A stretch of 64,000 bases of DNA. Origin: Serratia fonticola. Its GTDB lineage: Bacteria; Pseudomonadota; Gammaproteobacteria; Enterobacterales; Enterobacteriaceae. The notes beneath the pieces were generated by a model. It had not been told where the DNA came from. It did no database searches and saw nothing but the letters and a program-made list of their open reading frames with translations. The stretch lies in NCBI RefSeq assembly GCF_001006005.1, contig NZ_CP011254.1, positions 1,860,001 through 1,924,000 on the forward strand, written 5' to 3'. Numbering within the stretch: the first letter of the stretch is position 1; every line of letters begins with the position of its first letter. The position numbers were made by a program, and so were the translations under genes. Below are positions 54,985 through 64,000 of the stretch, in pieces.

Positions 54985-55690
54985 TTAGAAGTAAATTAGG
55001 TACCCGCACCAATGTTTGTCAGTTTTAGTATTAAGGTATTTAGAAAGAATATCTTTAACAACAATACCGTTAGGAGTAGTTCTCATATCTTCACGGTAAG
55101 CAATTTCGTTAGCGTATTCGTTAAAGTATTTGTTGAAAATTTTATGTACTTGTCCGATTTGAATTCTTCTAAATCTTGAGAAGTAACTTTCGGCGTAGTT
55201 GTTAGTAGTACTATCATCTGAACGGTATTCTTTGGAATGGTTTACACGTTTTACATTATAGTGTCCGTGTAAGATGTTATAGGCACTATTTTCATCAGCA
55301 TAGATGGTAGCTGAAGGATCTACGTTTTCTTTTACTAATTTGAGTACTTCAGCTGCTGATTTAATAACAAAAGTACGAGTTTGTTGTGTCTTTTGTCTAA
55401 TTACGAGGATACAGCATTTATCTTTTGGTTGGTTTATTAGTAAGCGTCTATCAATACGATCTTCTTTATTGTTTTTAGGACGTAAAGGAGTATGCATGTA
55501 TGCACCATCAATATGTACTTCACCTTGCAGTAGTGAAGTATTTTTTTAGAACTGAGAGCTTCTCTAAGCTTGTGAGCGAGTACAAAAGCGGTTCGGTACT
55601 GTACACCTAAATCTCTGGATAGTTGTAGTGCTGAGATACCTTTAACGGCGTTCACGAAGAGTACTGACCAGCTCCCGGTTGATTATCACA
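54985..55690 (-). pseudogene. IS1595-family (ISXO2-like) transposase, truncated and frameshifted
   Basis: Two overlapping frames together give the later part of an ISXO2-like DDE transposase: WSVLFVNAVKGISALQLSRD and LGVQYRTAFVLAHKLREAL in one, then GAYMHTPLRPKNNKEDRI, ATIYADENSAYNIL, VNHSKEYRSDDSTTNNYAES in the other. They are joined by a -1 shift at a run of seven A (minus strand, near 55545). The N-terminal zinc-ribbon part is absent. Base composition is AT-rich. It is most likely inactive. The 190 bases after it to the McrC gene hold nothing recognised. Confidence 0.75.
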
Positions 55691-55883
55691 CGCCAATGTT
55701 AGTCCTACATCCCGGCGGTTATGACAAATGCGAACTTCCGCTTCTCGCTCAAAGCAGATATCTTATCTCCTCGGCTTGTCCTCTTTTTGTTTGGGGCGAA
55801 AATCCGAACTATTGGGGCGCATTTAAGTGGTAATGTAAACGTAAGCTTGGCTCATGGGTTAGATTTATTAAGAGTGCCAGGTC

Positions 55884-57203
55884 TCAAGGTGCGCCAATCC
55901 CATCTCCCCTATGCGTGTTGATGGCGATAAGGTGAATTAACTGCTCAACAATGGCGGCCTCATCGGGAACCAGATCGACACTCGCCACCTGTAATCGTTC
56001 TTCGCCCGCTAAAATCCTATAGCCTGCGTTCAGTATCTTGGCTCCCAGACCTGCATGATGCGGATAGAGGAGCATGACTTGCGGGCAGTGATAAAGTCGA
56101 GCATAGGCCATCATCTGGTAGACATCGGCCTGCGATACGCCACTCCTGGTATCTTCGGGATGAAGCCCAATACGCTTCCATTTAGTGTCTATGATCATCA
56201 CAGTCTGGCGGTCCCGCTCGATAAGCAGATCCGGCCGGGTCTGGAAGCGCGGTTTGCCCTCTTTTCCGTCCTCACTCAGACAATACAATCCGCCAGCCTG
56301 GGCACGGACCGTCCATTTCGTACCGCGTACAGCACGCTTCGCTAGTGCCGCAATATAGGCCTCGAACAGGTCGTTCATTGGGAAAAGCAGTGTGATCCCA
56401 TGCTGTGCCAGGCTCTCGTGGTGTGTTGCCTGCCAATTGCGTTTCAGGAGGAGGCGCGCCAGATTGTAGAGTGTTTCCCAGCGGTTATTGGTTCTGTCGA
56501 TCCGCACCTGTGACCACGGAAGGTGACTTAAGGGGACGTCGCTAACCTCTACCAGCAGGCTGCGCAGCTCGTTCAGCCGACGGAGCGTATCCGCCGCTCG
56601 GGCATAGTGGCGAAGCAGGACTACGCACGCCTTCATAATACGGAGCAGGGCGGTATCGGCTGACAGCACGTCGTAACGACAGGCGAGGCGGTCAGGGCGT
56701 ACGGCAAGCGTAGTGAATTGCCGCTTGATATTGAGCCTTCCGCGCAATGCGGGTAAATCGTTTTCCTGCGCCAGATAGGCGCGCGGCAACCCCCGCAGTA
56801 CTTCGGCTAAGAGTCGCTCGGCGAACAGGCGGATAAGTATGTCAAGCAAGCTTTCAGCTTGTCGCGCCATTGTTGCGGCTTGTCCATTGCCGAGTTTAAG
56901 CTCGAAGGCGACATCGAGCATGCGTATCAGGCGGTGGCGGGTTGTGGCGTTTTCGTCGTCGATCTTGGGCAGGATCTCAAGGCTACACCCCGGAGCGGCA
57001 ATGACCCCAACCATTTGCCCGGCAATTATTTTGTTATGGTGATCGATTAAGATATTGGTACCGTGACGATTTGCCAGCGGATGCGTACGCGCCGCCGCAA
57101 GTAACGCGTTAGCCTGAGTGCGGGTAAAAGCATGAGGGGCGTTTGTACTGCTTTCCGTGCCCACGCAGACACCACCCCATTCGTGAACCGTGAGGTGCGT
57201 CAT
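55884..57203 (-). CDS. McrC-family restriction subunit
   Basis: A 439-residue McrC-like protein, the nuclease partner of McrB. The PD-(D/E)xK-type part is at the C-terminal half: TRPDLLIERDRQTVMIIDTK followed by WKRIG, with Asp and the D-x-K pair. The N-terminal half holds ILIDHHNKIIAGQMVGVIAA and LEILPKID, typical of McrC. It overlaps the McrB gene by four bases (ATGA). Alone it should be inactive; the McrB ring drives it. Confidence 0.88.
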   Translation of the reverse strand: MTHLTVHEWGGVCVGTESSTNAPHAFTRTQANALLAAARTHPLANRHGTNILIDHHNKIIAGQMVGVIAAPGCSLEILPKIDDENATTRHRLIRMLDVAFELKLGNGQAATMARQAESLLDILIRLFAERLLAEVLRGLPRAYLAQENDLPALRGRLNIKRQFTTLAVRPDRLACRYDVLSADTALLRIMKACVVLLRHYARAADTLRRLNELRSLLVEVSDVPLSHLPWSQVRIDRTNNRWETLYNLARLLLKRNWQATHHESLAQHGITLLFPMNDLFEAYIAALAKRAVRGTKWTVRAQAGGLYCLSEDGKEGKPRFQTRPDLLIERDRQTVMIIDTKWKRIGLHPEDTRSGVSQADVYQMMAYARLYHCPQVMLLYPHHAGLGAKILNAGYRILAGEERLQVASVDLVPDEAAIVEQLIHLIAINTHRGDGIGAP

Positions 57204-59356
57204 TTTTCCGCTTCACCGGCCCTCTTGAGAGCGGTAGCGTTAAGCGCTCTGGTTTTATCTACCAGTTGGCCAAAGGCGTCATCTTTGAACGGTGCACATA
57301 CCGACCAGCTTGATAACGGCTCCCCCTCAATTCCTGGCGGCGGTAAGATCTGATATTCCTGCATGAACCCATCGCCCAGCACTGTCGCGATTCGGCTCCA
57401 GTCCTCGAAGAAATACTCCTGTAACAGTGGAATGACCTTATTGCGCACAGCATCTTCAACCTGTTCCCTGGTTTCACAATTGATAAAGAAGGCGTGTCCA
57501 ATGCGATATTCCCGGCCGATAAGATATTCGATTCGCTGGTTGATGGTGGTCAGGACAGCGGTGAGATCGATACCGTCTACTTCACTTAGCAGACTTGCAT
57601 CGGGAGCCATTTCCCGGAAGTTGAATCGTCGCCGTAATGCCGTATCGAGCAAGGCGATAGAGCGATCGGCAGTATTCATTGTGCCGATGATATGAAGGTT
57701 GGCGGGAATGCCAAAGTCTTTCTTTTTCGAATACGGCAGCGTCACGGTGAGCGCATCAGGCATGCCGAGGCGTTTGTCCGGTTCGATTAACGTAATCAGC
57801 TCGCCGAACACTTTCGAGATATTCGCCCGGTTGATCTCATCAATAATGAGGACGAACTGCTCTGGCTGCCCTTCAACATCGGGATCGTTAGCCTGATTTT
57901 CTGTATTCGAGAGCAGCCTGCCCAATGCCGGGAGATTCACACGACTGGTGGGGAGCGAATAGAGCGTCCGCATCGTGAAGTTACCATCAACAATAGTATC
58001 GAGCGGGAGTGGTTCATCGAGAGTCAGTAGCCAGCGTACAGGGCGGCGGTGGGCATAGTAGCCTTCGGCTTCAGATACGAAATAGTAATCGCCTGTGATT
58101 TCAGCGATAGCACGAAACGCGGTGTTTCCGTAAGGGACAATCACGATATCGGCAGGTTTCATTTCGCAACGGAAGGGATAGGTTTGCGTCCAGTTACTTG
58201 GCGTCTGGTTCCCCGGATTTTGCTTGATCCATTCATCATGAATCGCGCTTAACGATGAAAATTTATCTGCGCTCCAGTCGATGTTCCCACCCCAACCCAG
58301 AGCGATATAGCCGTTGGCCCGCGCCTCTTCATAGACATCGTCTTCTGTGCCAATAGCCCCTTGCCCCATTTTCCAGAAGCGTCTTTGAGATAGCTGGAGT
58401 GCCGAGGCGTCCGTCTGCACACGGGTCTGAGTTCTGGCCTGATCGGCAAGGGCGCAAATTTCCCTGAAGAGCCCCGGTGTGGGCGCGAGTCTGAATCCTG
58501 CCGACGAAGACTCATCTTCACCGATTTCCGGACGAAGGCCCTCAACGAAGGTTTCGTAGTCATAGCTCTGGTGGAAGGTGACGAAAGAGATCCTCTTTTC
58601 TGCCATCAGTTCGTTATAACGCGCCATCAGGGCTGCGCGCGCATCCTTTGACTCCGGATAAGCGGCTTCTCCATCGCAGAGCGCTACGGCTTCCCTTGCC
58701 GTGTGATAGGTTTTACCGGTACCGGGAGGGCCGTAAAAAATAAGGTTAGTCGGCGTTGGTTTAGTTTGGACCACCAGATTGCCTCCTTCCGTAAGTATGA
58801 ATGTGTATTTCCGGGTTGTGCTCTTTTTAGGCCCTTCCGTCACTGGAGGGGGAACGTCAGCCAGCTCCTGAAATTTTTGTCCATCAAGGGCCTGACAGAT
58901 GTTCGGCCATGCCATGTTGAGACCCATTTCATTATTCAGAGGGCCAACTACCACGGTCACACTCGCATCACCGCGTTCGCGGGCCGGGGTGATGTAATTT
59001 TCCAGGACATAATCCCGGATATCGTCGGCCTGAGAGTCATCGCCGCCAAGGAAGCGTCCATATTGTCCGAGCCAGCTGTTCCAGTTGGACAATCGGTTAA
59101 ACGGCTGTTCTGAGTCGGGCATCAGCAGTCGATAGTCGTCGCCGTTGTCTTTAGCATCGCGGCGAATCTGTTTGATCCGTTGACGCAATTGCGTAAATCC
59201 ATCCGCCTTGTAGGCTGCATCCAAATTTGCATGAGGGGAACCCAGCGCGGCGAGATTTTTTTCGATAGTTTTGACCGCATAAATACGAGAGTTGAGGCTC
59301 GCTTGTGTTTTGGCTCCTCTGATCTCCAGCCATTCCCGAAATTCAACTTCGAGCAT
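57200..59356 (-). CDS. McrB-type AAA+ GTPase with inserted modified-base-reader-like domain
   Basis: This motor subunit of a type IV modification-dependent restriction system is 718 residues from the chosen ATG (gagagg lies ahead). An N-terminal domain of about 200 residues is unassigned. Walker A YGPPGTGKTYH lies near 207, then SFVTFHQSYDYETFVEGL; a segment of about 130 residues (FWKMGQGAIGTEDDVYEEAR, GYIALGWGGNIDWS, then ADIVIVPYGNTAFRAIAEI) is inserted; then Walker B FVLIIDEINRANISKVFGEL near 499 and the McrB motif GTMNTADRSIALLD. The insert resembles PUA/EVE folds that read modified bases. Alternative upstream starts exist. Confidence 0.85.
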   Translation of the reverse strand: MLEVEFREWLEIRGAKTQASLNSRIYAVKTIEKNLAALGSPHANLDAAYKADGFTQLRQRIKQIRRDAKDNGDDYRLLMPDSEQPFNRLSNWNSWLGQYGRFLGGDDSQADDIRDYVLENYITPARERGDASVTVVVGPLNNEMGLNMAWPNICQALDGQKFQELADVPPPVTEGPKKSTTRKYTFILTEGGNLVVQTKPTPTNLIFYGPPGTGKTYHTAREAVALCDGEAAYPESKDARAALMARYNELMAEKRISFVTFHQSYDYETFVEGLRPEIGEDESSSAGFRLAPTPGLFREICALADQARTQTRVQTDASALQLSQRRFWKMGQGAIGTEDDVYEEARANGYIALGWGGNIDWSADKFSSLSAIHDEWIKQNPGNQTPSNWTQTYPFRCEMKPADIVIVPYGNTAFRAIAEITGDYYFVSEAEGYYAHRRPVRWLLTLDEPLPLDTIVDGNFTMRTLYSLPTSRVNLPALGRLLSNTENQANDPDVEGQPEQFVLIIDEINRANISKVFGELITLIEPDKRLGMPDALTVTLPYSKKKDFGIPANLHIIGTMNTADRSIALLDTALRRRFNFREMAPDASLLSEVDGIDLTAVLTTINQRIEYLIGREYRIGHAFFINCETREQVEDAVRNKVIPLLQEYFFEDWSRIATVLGDGFMQEYQILPPPGIEGEPLSSWSVCAPFKDDAFGQLVDKTRALNATALKRAGEAEK

Positions 59357-59785
59357 TCCCGATGTCCTCTCATTTAACGTTAACTCACTGATAGCTATCA
59401 TCGTGGATGATGGGAGGACCAGCAAGGATATTGTGTAATGCGAGTGATATTGTTATGCAGTGTTTACGTGTAAACATCAAACTTGGCAGCCGGGCGGAGT
59501 ATTAGGCGTTCTGATGGCCGATACATGTGGGTCATCTGGGCATTGAAGTCGATGATGCATTAGAAATCTCTGGGTCGATTGAAGTCTAAGATTGTCACGG
59601 CTGCAACAGCAGCCTTGTGCCAGAAGCGGACGTTATGGTTGCAAAATCTTGCTCTAATGATGCCGTAAGTACGTAGAGGCGATGATCTACTCATAGAAAG
59701 ACTGAATTTTTTAGACTTACAAAATCATTTATTTCAGCCTAATTTATGTAATGGCATAATCAGGCTGGCGAAAGTGAGGGAGAGA
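59357..59785. other. Divergent gap with an integrase tail remnant
   Basis: The 429 bases between mcrB and the HTH gene contain, at about 59523-59590 (plus), VGHLGIEVDDALEISGSIEV and a stop, the C-terminal tail of a short tyrosine recombinase family; the rest of that gene is missing. The last 100 bases turn AT-rich and should include the promoter of the downstream operon (tttatttcagcctaatttat). Confidence 0.55.
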
Positions 59786-60202
59786 ATGGATAAAACCTAT
59801 AAAAATCAAGTGGTAAATAGTGAAATCGCACGTTTATTGCTTAAACACAGAAAGGCTCGCAACTTGGGTGAAACAGAACTTGCTCAAAGATTAGGTGTCA
59901 GTCAGGCCATGATTAGCAAGGTTGAACGAGGCACCTCCAGTCCCAGCGCAACTATCCTTAGTCGTTTGGCTAACGCCATGAATATTAAGCTATCAAAGCA
60001 ATTCTCAGAGCTTGCGCTACATCAGAACTCATTTGTGCTCTTTGCTCATCAGCAGTTGCATTGGATAGATGAACAGCCAGGCATTACCCGTTGGTCTCTG
60101 TCCCCAGCGGGCTCATGCCCAGAACTTATAAAAGTTAAAATTCCTGCTATTGGGCAACTTACGATACCCACCTCCGCTAAAACATTTAAGGATATTTTGT
60201 GA
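59786..60202 (+). CDS. XRE-family helix-turn-helix regulator
   Basis: A 138-residue protein whose residues about 10-65 are a Cro/CI-type helix-turn-helix: ETELAQRLGVSQAMISKVER then GTSSPSATILSRLANAMNI. The C-terminal half is unassigned. The ATG at 59786 follows gaggga; an in-frame GTG four codons earlier is less likely. It is the first gene of an operon, overlapping the next one by four bases (GTGA), and probably represses it. Confidence 0.82.
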   Translation: MDKTYKNQVVNSEIARLLLKHRKARNLGETELAQRLGVSQAMISKVERGTSSPSATILSRLANAMNIKLSKQFSELALHQNSFVLFAHQQLHWIDEQPGITRWSLSPAGSCPELIKVKIPAIGQLTIPTSAKTFKDIL

Positions 60203-63200
60203 AAAAAAAACTTAGCGTTGTTGACCGAATTCTGAGAAGTTCAAACGATAAAGATAAAATTATAGAGAAAGCATTTAATGATTTGTCTGCTTCAAATATC
60301 AAAACCTTTGCTTCGACAACTCAAGGAAAATTTCCTTTTATAGGAAAACTCGCTCTTATAAACCGCTCCTTAAGCGATTGCAAAACTTATTTACCAGCAT
60401 ATTTAAAAGAAGTTGAAAGTGATAAGCTTATCGGTTATGCAGAAGGTCTCCTATTATCTAACCTAAGTGAAATAAAAACATTTCTTAAATTTGAAGAAAG
60501 GTTTCTTAACCACCTCCTCTTTAAAAATAAAGTTGATGCTTTAAATGTGATAAATGAAATAGAGTTAGAGTTTGGGGAGAGCTATTGGAGTACAAGTCAG
60601 AAGTATAATATCCAAACGTTGAATAATGAAGAATGTGTCATTCCATTAGATAAATATAATACAATTGATAATGTGTTTCTTAAAATGCATGTTAACAATA
60701 TTGTCGATATCGACTGTGGCTATGTGATAGAGTATAAAGATATTGATGCAGAATATAAAAAGGATAGTATTTTTAGTTTGTTTAACTATCGAGTCTATGG
60801 TTTTGATAGTAGCTCTACAACATTTGACCTTTTTGATGTTATACGATACGAGATTTCATCAACACTAATTGATCTTTATAAAGCATTCGAATTATTTTGC
60901 TATCTTTCAATTTTAAAATATGACTTGGCTTTTGAACCTTATGCCAATAGCTCACTCGAATTTACAAAAAAAATAGAGCATTATCTTCTAATTAATGCTT
61001 CAAATGTAAAATGTGATTCAAGTAATATGAATTTATATGATAAATACACTGATGGTAAATATGATTTTGTAATAAATGAGATGAAAAAGGATAAAGAATT
61101 CGATATATCAAAGTTTAATATTCTATCAAAGTCTTTATCTTACTCAGATAATAGGTTAGAAGAGAAGGATTTATTTGATAAGCTAGCAAATCTGATGGCT
61201 AACGTTTATGAGAAAGATGTTAACTTCAGTCAATCAGTATCAGTTCTTAGTAATATTAATTTGGCATTCAGAGGGATTCTTCCACTATTGATTGTAAAGC
61301 ATAAATTGAAAGTAGAAACTAAAGGTTTTTACAGCGAAAAAGAGGGCTATGTAAACCAAGCTGAAGTTATTTTCTCTAAGGAACCGACTCCTCTAAAGAT
61401 AAAATATCTCAATAATATTTCTGTTGACGAAAATTTAATTGAAGACTATGGTTCCACTAATAGCCTTTTCAACATGATTGCTGGTAATCAGTTCTGCCCA
61501 ATTTCTGAAAGGCATATAAAATATAGAGTTATAGACTTGATAAATAATGGTGATTTCTCAGGTGCGTCTTCTTTGCTTGATGAGGTTAAAACGATTCAGG
61601 ATAAAGAACTTTCTCAATTGTATATAAAAGTTAAAGCTAAGGATAATCAATTAAATTTGGCTTGCGATCAATTTTTAATTAATTTTGAGAAGTATCCATC
61701 TGCCATAAATTACTTCATAACAAAAGAATTCTACAAAAAACTTGAAAAATCAGCTAAGAACTCCACGAGTATTAACATACCTATTTGTCTTTACCTATGT
61801 AAGGATAGTTTTGTAGATAAAAAGATGAATCAAAGCGCAACAGGGGTTTCGATTGGCAAAACAATAAGGGCCCTCAATCTTAATCATCCATCAGAAATTA
61901 TTTTTGAGGAGAGTGACTGGAAAAGTGTGTATTTTTTATCGGATGTATGTTCGAAGGAAATGCTCACAAAATCATTATTATACCGTAGCCAAACAGATGC
62001 ATATGATGAAAGAATTAAAATATGTAACGTACTTGTTAGTAACAAGTTGGGGAATTTAGATAAACTTATAAACGAATCAAAGGCACTTTCTAAACGCAAA
62101 GTTTTAGAGGTTGCTGAAAAACAAGTTAATAGCTCAAAAATTTATGCTGACAAGGATTATATTTTAAATAACTCATGGGATAGCCTTAGTTCGTGGTATA
62201 ACGATTTCCTTAATCAACATACTGAAATGACCTCTTTTTTAGATAATCAAATTGAAGATGCTTTAACTAAAGTCGATTTGTCTGATAAAAAGAATACAAC
62301 TGTATCTTCTCTTGGTTTGAAAATCGTACCTTCTCATATATTACAATATGCTTCATTAGGCAAAGACTATAGAAGTAAAGCTGTTTTCCAAATGTTAAAA
62401 AATTACATTGAGGAATACTGTTTTGGTGTCAAAGGCTTGAATACTTACCTAAGCACAAGGATCAGACACGGCACGTTATATTCAACGGTTACAAGTAATT
62501 TAGTTAGCAATGGATTTCTTCCCACAGACGATAGTGATAATGACCATGTATTCTACAATTTAGTTAAAGGTCTAGAGGATGAAGTAATAAATAAAATAAT
62601 ATCTAAAAGACTTCACTTCAAGAAAGAGCTTAATTTGATTTTTAATGAAATAGTAAATGTATGGATTCAAATCACCAATGATCACAATGAAAAACAAGGG
62701 AAAAGATTTGATTTTAGCATAACGTTGGATGATTTAAAGGAGGTAACGCGCAAAATTGAAGATGCTCAATCATTTTTAGAGTGCTGTTCAGTCCTAGACG
62801 ATTATGTTGAGGATAAACTTCTCAAATCATGCGAGGAGATATCTAACTTGTTAGAAAGTAATACAAAAAAAAGATTGGAGCTTTTGTTTGATAATTTCGA
62901 GAATGATGTTTTTTTACTTGAAACAGAGATGGGAGTGAAAATACCTTATGAGTTTTCAAGATTAATAACCAATTCAAAACAACATACTTTTAACCAATTG
63001 GATGTCATAATTGGTTGGTTTGCTTTGAAGCAGGATTTTCATGAAGAAAGTTATGATCTTGAAGTGGTTGTGGGTATAATTGAAAATATGGTGCAAATTG
63101 AAAATTTATCTTTAGATGATCAAGCAAATATTAAAATAAGCTATCATGTACTCTCATCAGTTGTTGATGTATTTTTTAATCTTGTTAATAATGCTATAAA

Positions 63201-63552
63201 ATATTCAAAACTTCATCTTAGTGAAGTTGATATAAAAATTGATTGTTATGTAAACAAAGAAAATGGCTCTTTAGTCTTGGAAGTTATAAACACTTGCCAA
63301 GTAGAAGAGGGTTTTTTATCTCATAATGAAGATTTAAAACGGTACAGTAAAAACCTTACCGCTGAACAATTAAAAGAACTTATCCAAAAGGAAGGGAATA
63401 CTGGAATAGCTAAAATTAAAAGCGCGATTAGATATGAATTGGAAACTAGAGAATTTGTTAATTTAAATTACTTATCTCAAGATAAATTTTCAGCATCTGT
63501 ATCTTTTAAAAATGCAAAAGGGATAACCTATAATGAAAATTCTTTTAATTGA
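60199..63552 (+). CDS. Giant kinase-like protein with C-terminal HATPase domain
   Basis: A 1117-residue, very AT-rich protein beginning with GTG in the preceding stop. The C-terminal 140 residues are a histidine-kinase-type ATPase: N-box FFNLVNNAIKYS (Asn998), a degenerate G1 (VLEVINTC) and a G2-like GNTGIAKIKSAI near 1065. A candidate phospho-acceptor is His929 (NSKQHTFNQLDV). The first 900 residues are helical, with a TPR-like stretch near 450-530; no membrane helix, HAMP or PAS is seen, so it is a cytoplasmic sensor. It overlaps a receiver gene by 20 bases. Confidence 0.75.
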   Translation: MKKKLSVVDRILRSSNDKDKIIEKAFNDLSASNIKTFASTTQGKFPFIGKLALINRSLSDCKTYLPAYLKEVESDKLIGYAEGLLLSNLSEIKTFLKFEERFLNHLLFKNKVDALNVINEIELEFGESYWSTSQKYNIQTLNNEECVIPLDKYNTIDNVFLKMHVNNIVDIDCGYVIEYKDIDAEYKKDSIFSLFNYRVYGFDSSSTTFDLFDVIRYEISSTLIDLYKAFELFCYLSILKYDLAFEPYANSSLEFTKKIEHYLLINASNVKCDSSNMNLYDKYTDGKYDFVINEMKKDKEFDISKFNILSKSLSYSDNRLEEKDLFDKLANLMANVYEKDVNFSQSVSVLSNINLAFRGILPLLIVKHKLKVETKGFYSEKEGYVNQAEVIFSKEPTPLKIKYLNNISVDENLIEDYGSTNSLFNMIAGNQFCPISERHIKYRVIDLINNGDFSGASSLLDEVKTIQDKELSQLYIKVKAKDNQLNLACDQFLINFEKYPSAINYFITKEFYKKLEKSAKNSTSINIPICLYLCKDSFVDKKMNQSATGVSIGKTIRALNLNHPSEIIFEESDWKSVYFLSDVCSKEMLTKSLLYRSQTDAYDERIKICNVLVSNKLGNLDKLINESKALSKRKVLEVAEKQVNSSKIYADKDYILNNSWDSLSSWYNDFLNQHTEMTSFLDNQIEDALTKVDLSDKKNTTVSSLGLKIVPSHILQYASLGKDYRSKAVFQMLKNYIEEYCFGVKGLNTYLSTRIRHGTLYSTVTSNLVSNGFLPTDDSDNDHVFYNLVKGLEDEVINKIISKRLHFKKELNLIFNEIVNVWIQITNDHNEKQGKRFDFSITLDDLKEVTRKIEDAQSFLECCSVLDDYVEDKLLKSCEEISNLLESNTKKRLELLFDNFENDVFLLETEMGVKIPYEFSRLITNSKQHTFNQLDVIIGWFALKQDFHEESYDLEVVVGIIENMVQIENLSLDDQANIKISYHVLSSVVDVFFNLVNNAIKYSKLHLSEVDIKIDCYVNKENGSLVLEVINTCQVEEGFLSHNEDLKRYSKNLTAEQLKELIQKEGNTGIAKIKSAIRYELETREFVNLNYLSQDKFSASVSFKNAKGITYNENSFN

Positions 63553-63991
63553 AGATGATTCCTACAAGGCTAATGCAATTTGCAATTTCCTTTCTGAGGG
63601 ATTACACATAGCAAATGTGGTATGGAAAGAGTCACTATCGAGTGGTACCTTTGAGCTATTAGATAATACTGGATATAATCTCATTTTGTTAGATATGAGC
63701 ATGCCCAGTTATGATGTTTCTGATAAAGATCCTGCCGGAGGTATACCAGAAAGCTATGCTGGTGAAGATTTTTTAGCTCAAATGACGATACTTGATATTG
63801 ATGTGCCCGTTATTGTGGTAACGCAATTTGATAAGTTTGATGAAGGGGATGATTCTTTTTCATTAGAATCACTCGATAAAAGGCTTCTAGAAAAACATTC
63901 AGATATATATTTTGGAGCGATCTACTTCCGCTCTACCTCGAATGAATGGAAGACTAATCTTAAAATTAAAATTGAAGAGGTTTTGAAATGA
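63533..63991 (+). CDS. Single-domain response regulator (receiver protein)
   Basis: A 152-residue receiver domain with no DNA-binding part. The acidic pocket is IEDD (Asp8, Asp9), the phosphorylated residue should be Asp54 in NLILLDMSMP, and PVIVVTQFDKF holds the Thr; the usual conserved Lys near the end is not seen. It starts within the kinase-like gene and its stop overlaps the next start (ATGA), so the phosphate probably moves on to, or is buffered against, the product of that gene. Confidence 0.82.
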   Translation: MKILLIEDDSYKANAICNFLSEGLHIANVVWKESLSSGTFELLDNTGYNLILLDMSMPSYDVSDKDPAGGIPESYAGEDFLAQMTILDIDVPVIVVTQFDKFDEGDDSFSLESLDKRLLEKHSDIYFGAIYFRSTSNEWKTNLKIKIEEVLK

Positions 63992-64000
63992 GAGCTTTAT
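63988..64000 (+). CDS. Start of a further operon gene (cut by window edge)
   Basis: ATG at 63988 overlaps the receiver stop codon (ATGA), with gaggttttgaa as a plausible ribosome site. Only four codons (MRAL) are inside the window, so the product cannot be identified. Its position is where a Detocs-like system would encode its effector. Confidence 0.5.

Noticed and set aside
55721..55921. 66-codon plus-strand frame after the IS1595 remnant
   Set aside because: No similarity or ribosome site; it runs antisense into the McrC gene end.

Overview
The window is enterobacterial chromosome, most like Serratia or a close Yersiniaceae relative. This is inferred from the close match of the backbone genes (fdoGHI-fdhE-selAB, aldB, mdfA, wecH, xylABFGHR) to Escherichia coli products together with a gene order that differs from E. 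coli. No database search was possible.

Bases 1 to about 31,000 are ordinary, fairly GC-rich backbone. They run: the end of formate dehydrogenase-O with its maturation factor FdhE; a DcrB-like lipoprotein; the selenocysteine factors selA and selB; aldB; convergent mdfA; wecH; a GlxA-type regulator and a cysteine hydrolase; the complete xylose regulon (xylAB divergent from xylFGHR); a secreted phytase-like protein; a LuxR-type regulator followed by a basic amino-acid decarboxylase and its antiporter; an Rpn-family nuclease; a DJ-1 family protein; and selC, the tRNA-Sec gene. Selenocysteine genes and a formate dehydrogenase that needs selenocysteine therefore lie within 31 kb. The decarboxylase region carries remains of a second, decayed copy of the same unit at 28,247-30,112.

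From selC (30,932-31,026) to the right edge the window is an integrated genomic island, and its far end is not in view. A P4-type integrase with all catalytic residues follows the tRNA, preceded by a short translationally coupled protein that is only the integrase Arm-binding domain. The cargo, in order, is: decayed ISAs1 and hsdR remnants; hsdM and hsdS followed by an ATPase/HNH-nuclease pair resembling Septu PtuA/PtuB; two divergent inovirus-Gp2/YfjJ-like proteins, AlpA, a DUF6387-like protein and a DUF3987/YfjI protein; a second integrase that has lost its catalytic residues, preceded by three direct repeats at exact 44-bp spacing; YfjQ, EcsC, small exported proteins, RadC and a CbtA/YeeU toxin-antitoxin pair in reversed order; a DUF4942 gene cut by a group II intron remnant; AT-rich IS1595 debris; a McrBC system whose McrB carries an inserted PUA/EVE-like domain; and a very AT-rich operon of HTH regulator, 1117-residue kinase-like protein and receiver protein that runs off the right edge.

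The middle of the island follows the plan of E. coli CP4-57-like cryptic P4 elements (alpA, yfjI, yfjJ, yfjQ, radC, antitoxin and toxin). Around that core sit three candidate anti-phage modules. The two most worth study are the HsdMS-ATPase-HNH operon lacking an intact HsdR and the terminal kinase/receiver operon, which resembles defensive two-component systems of the Detocs type.
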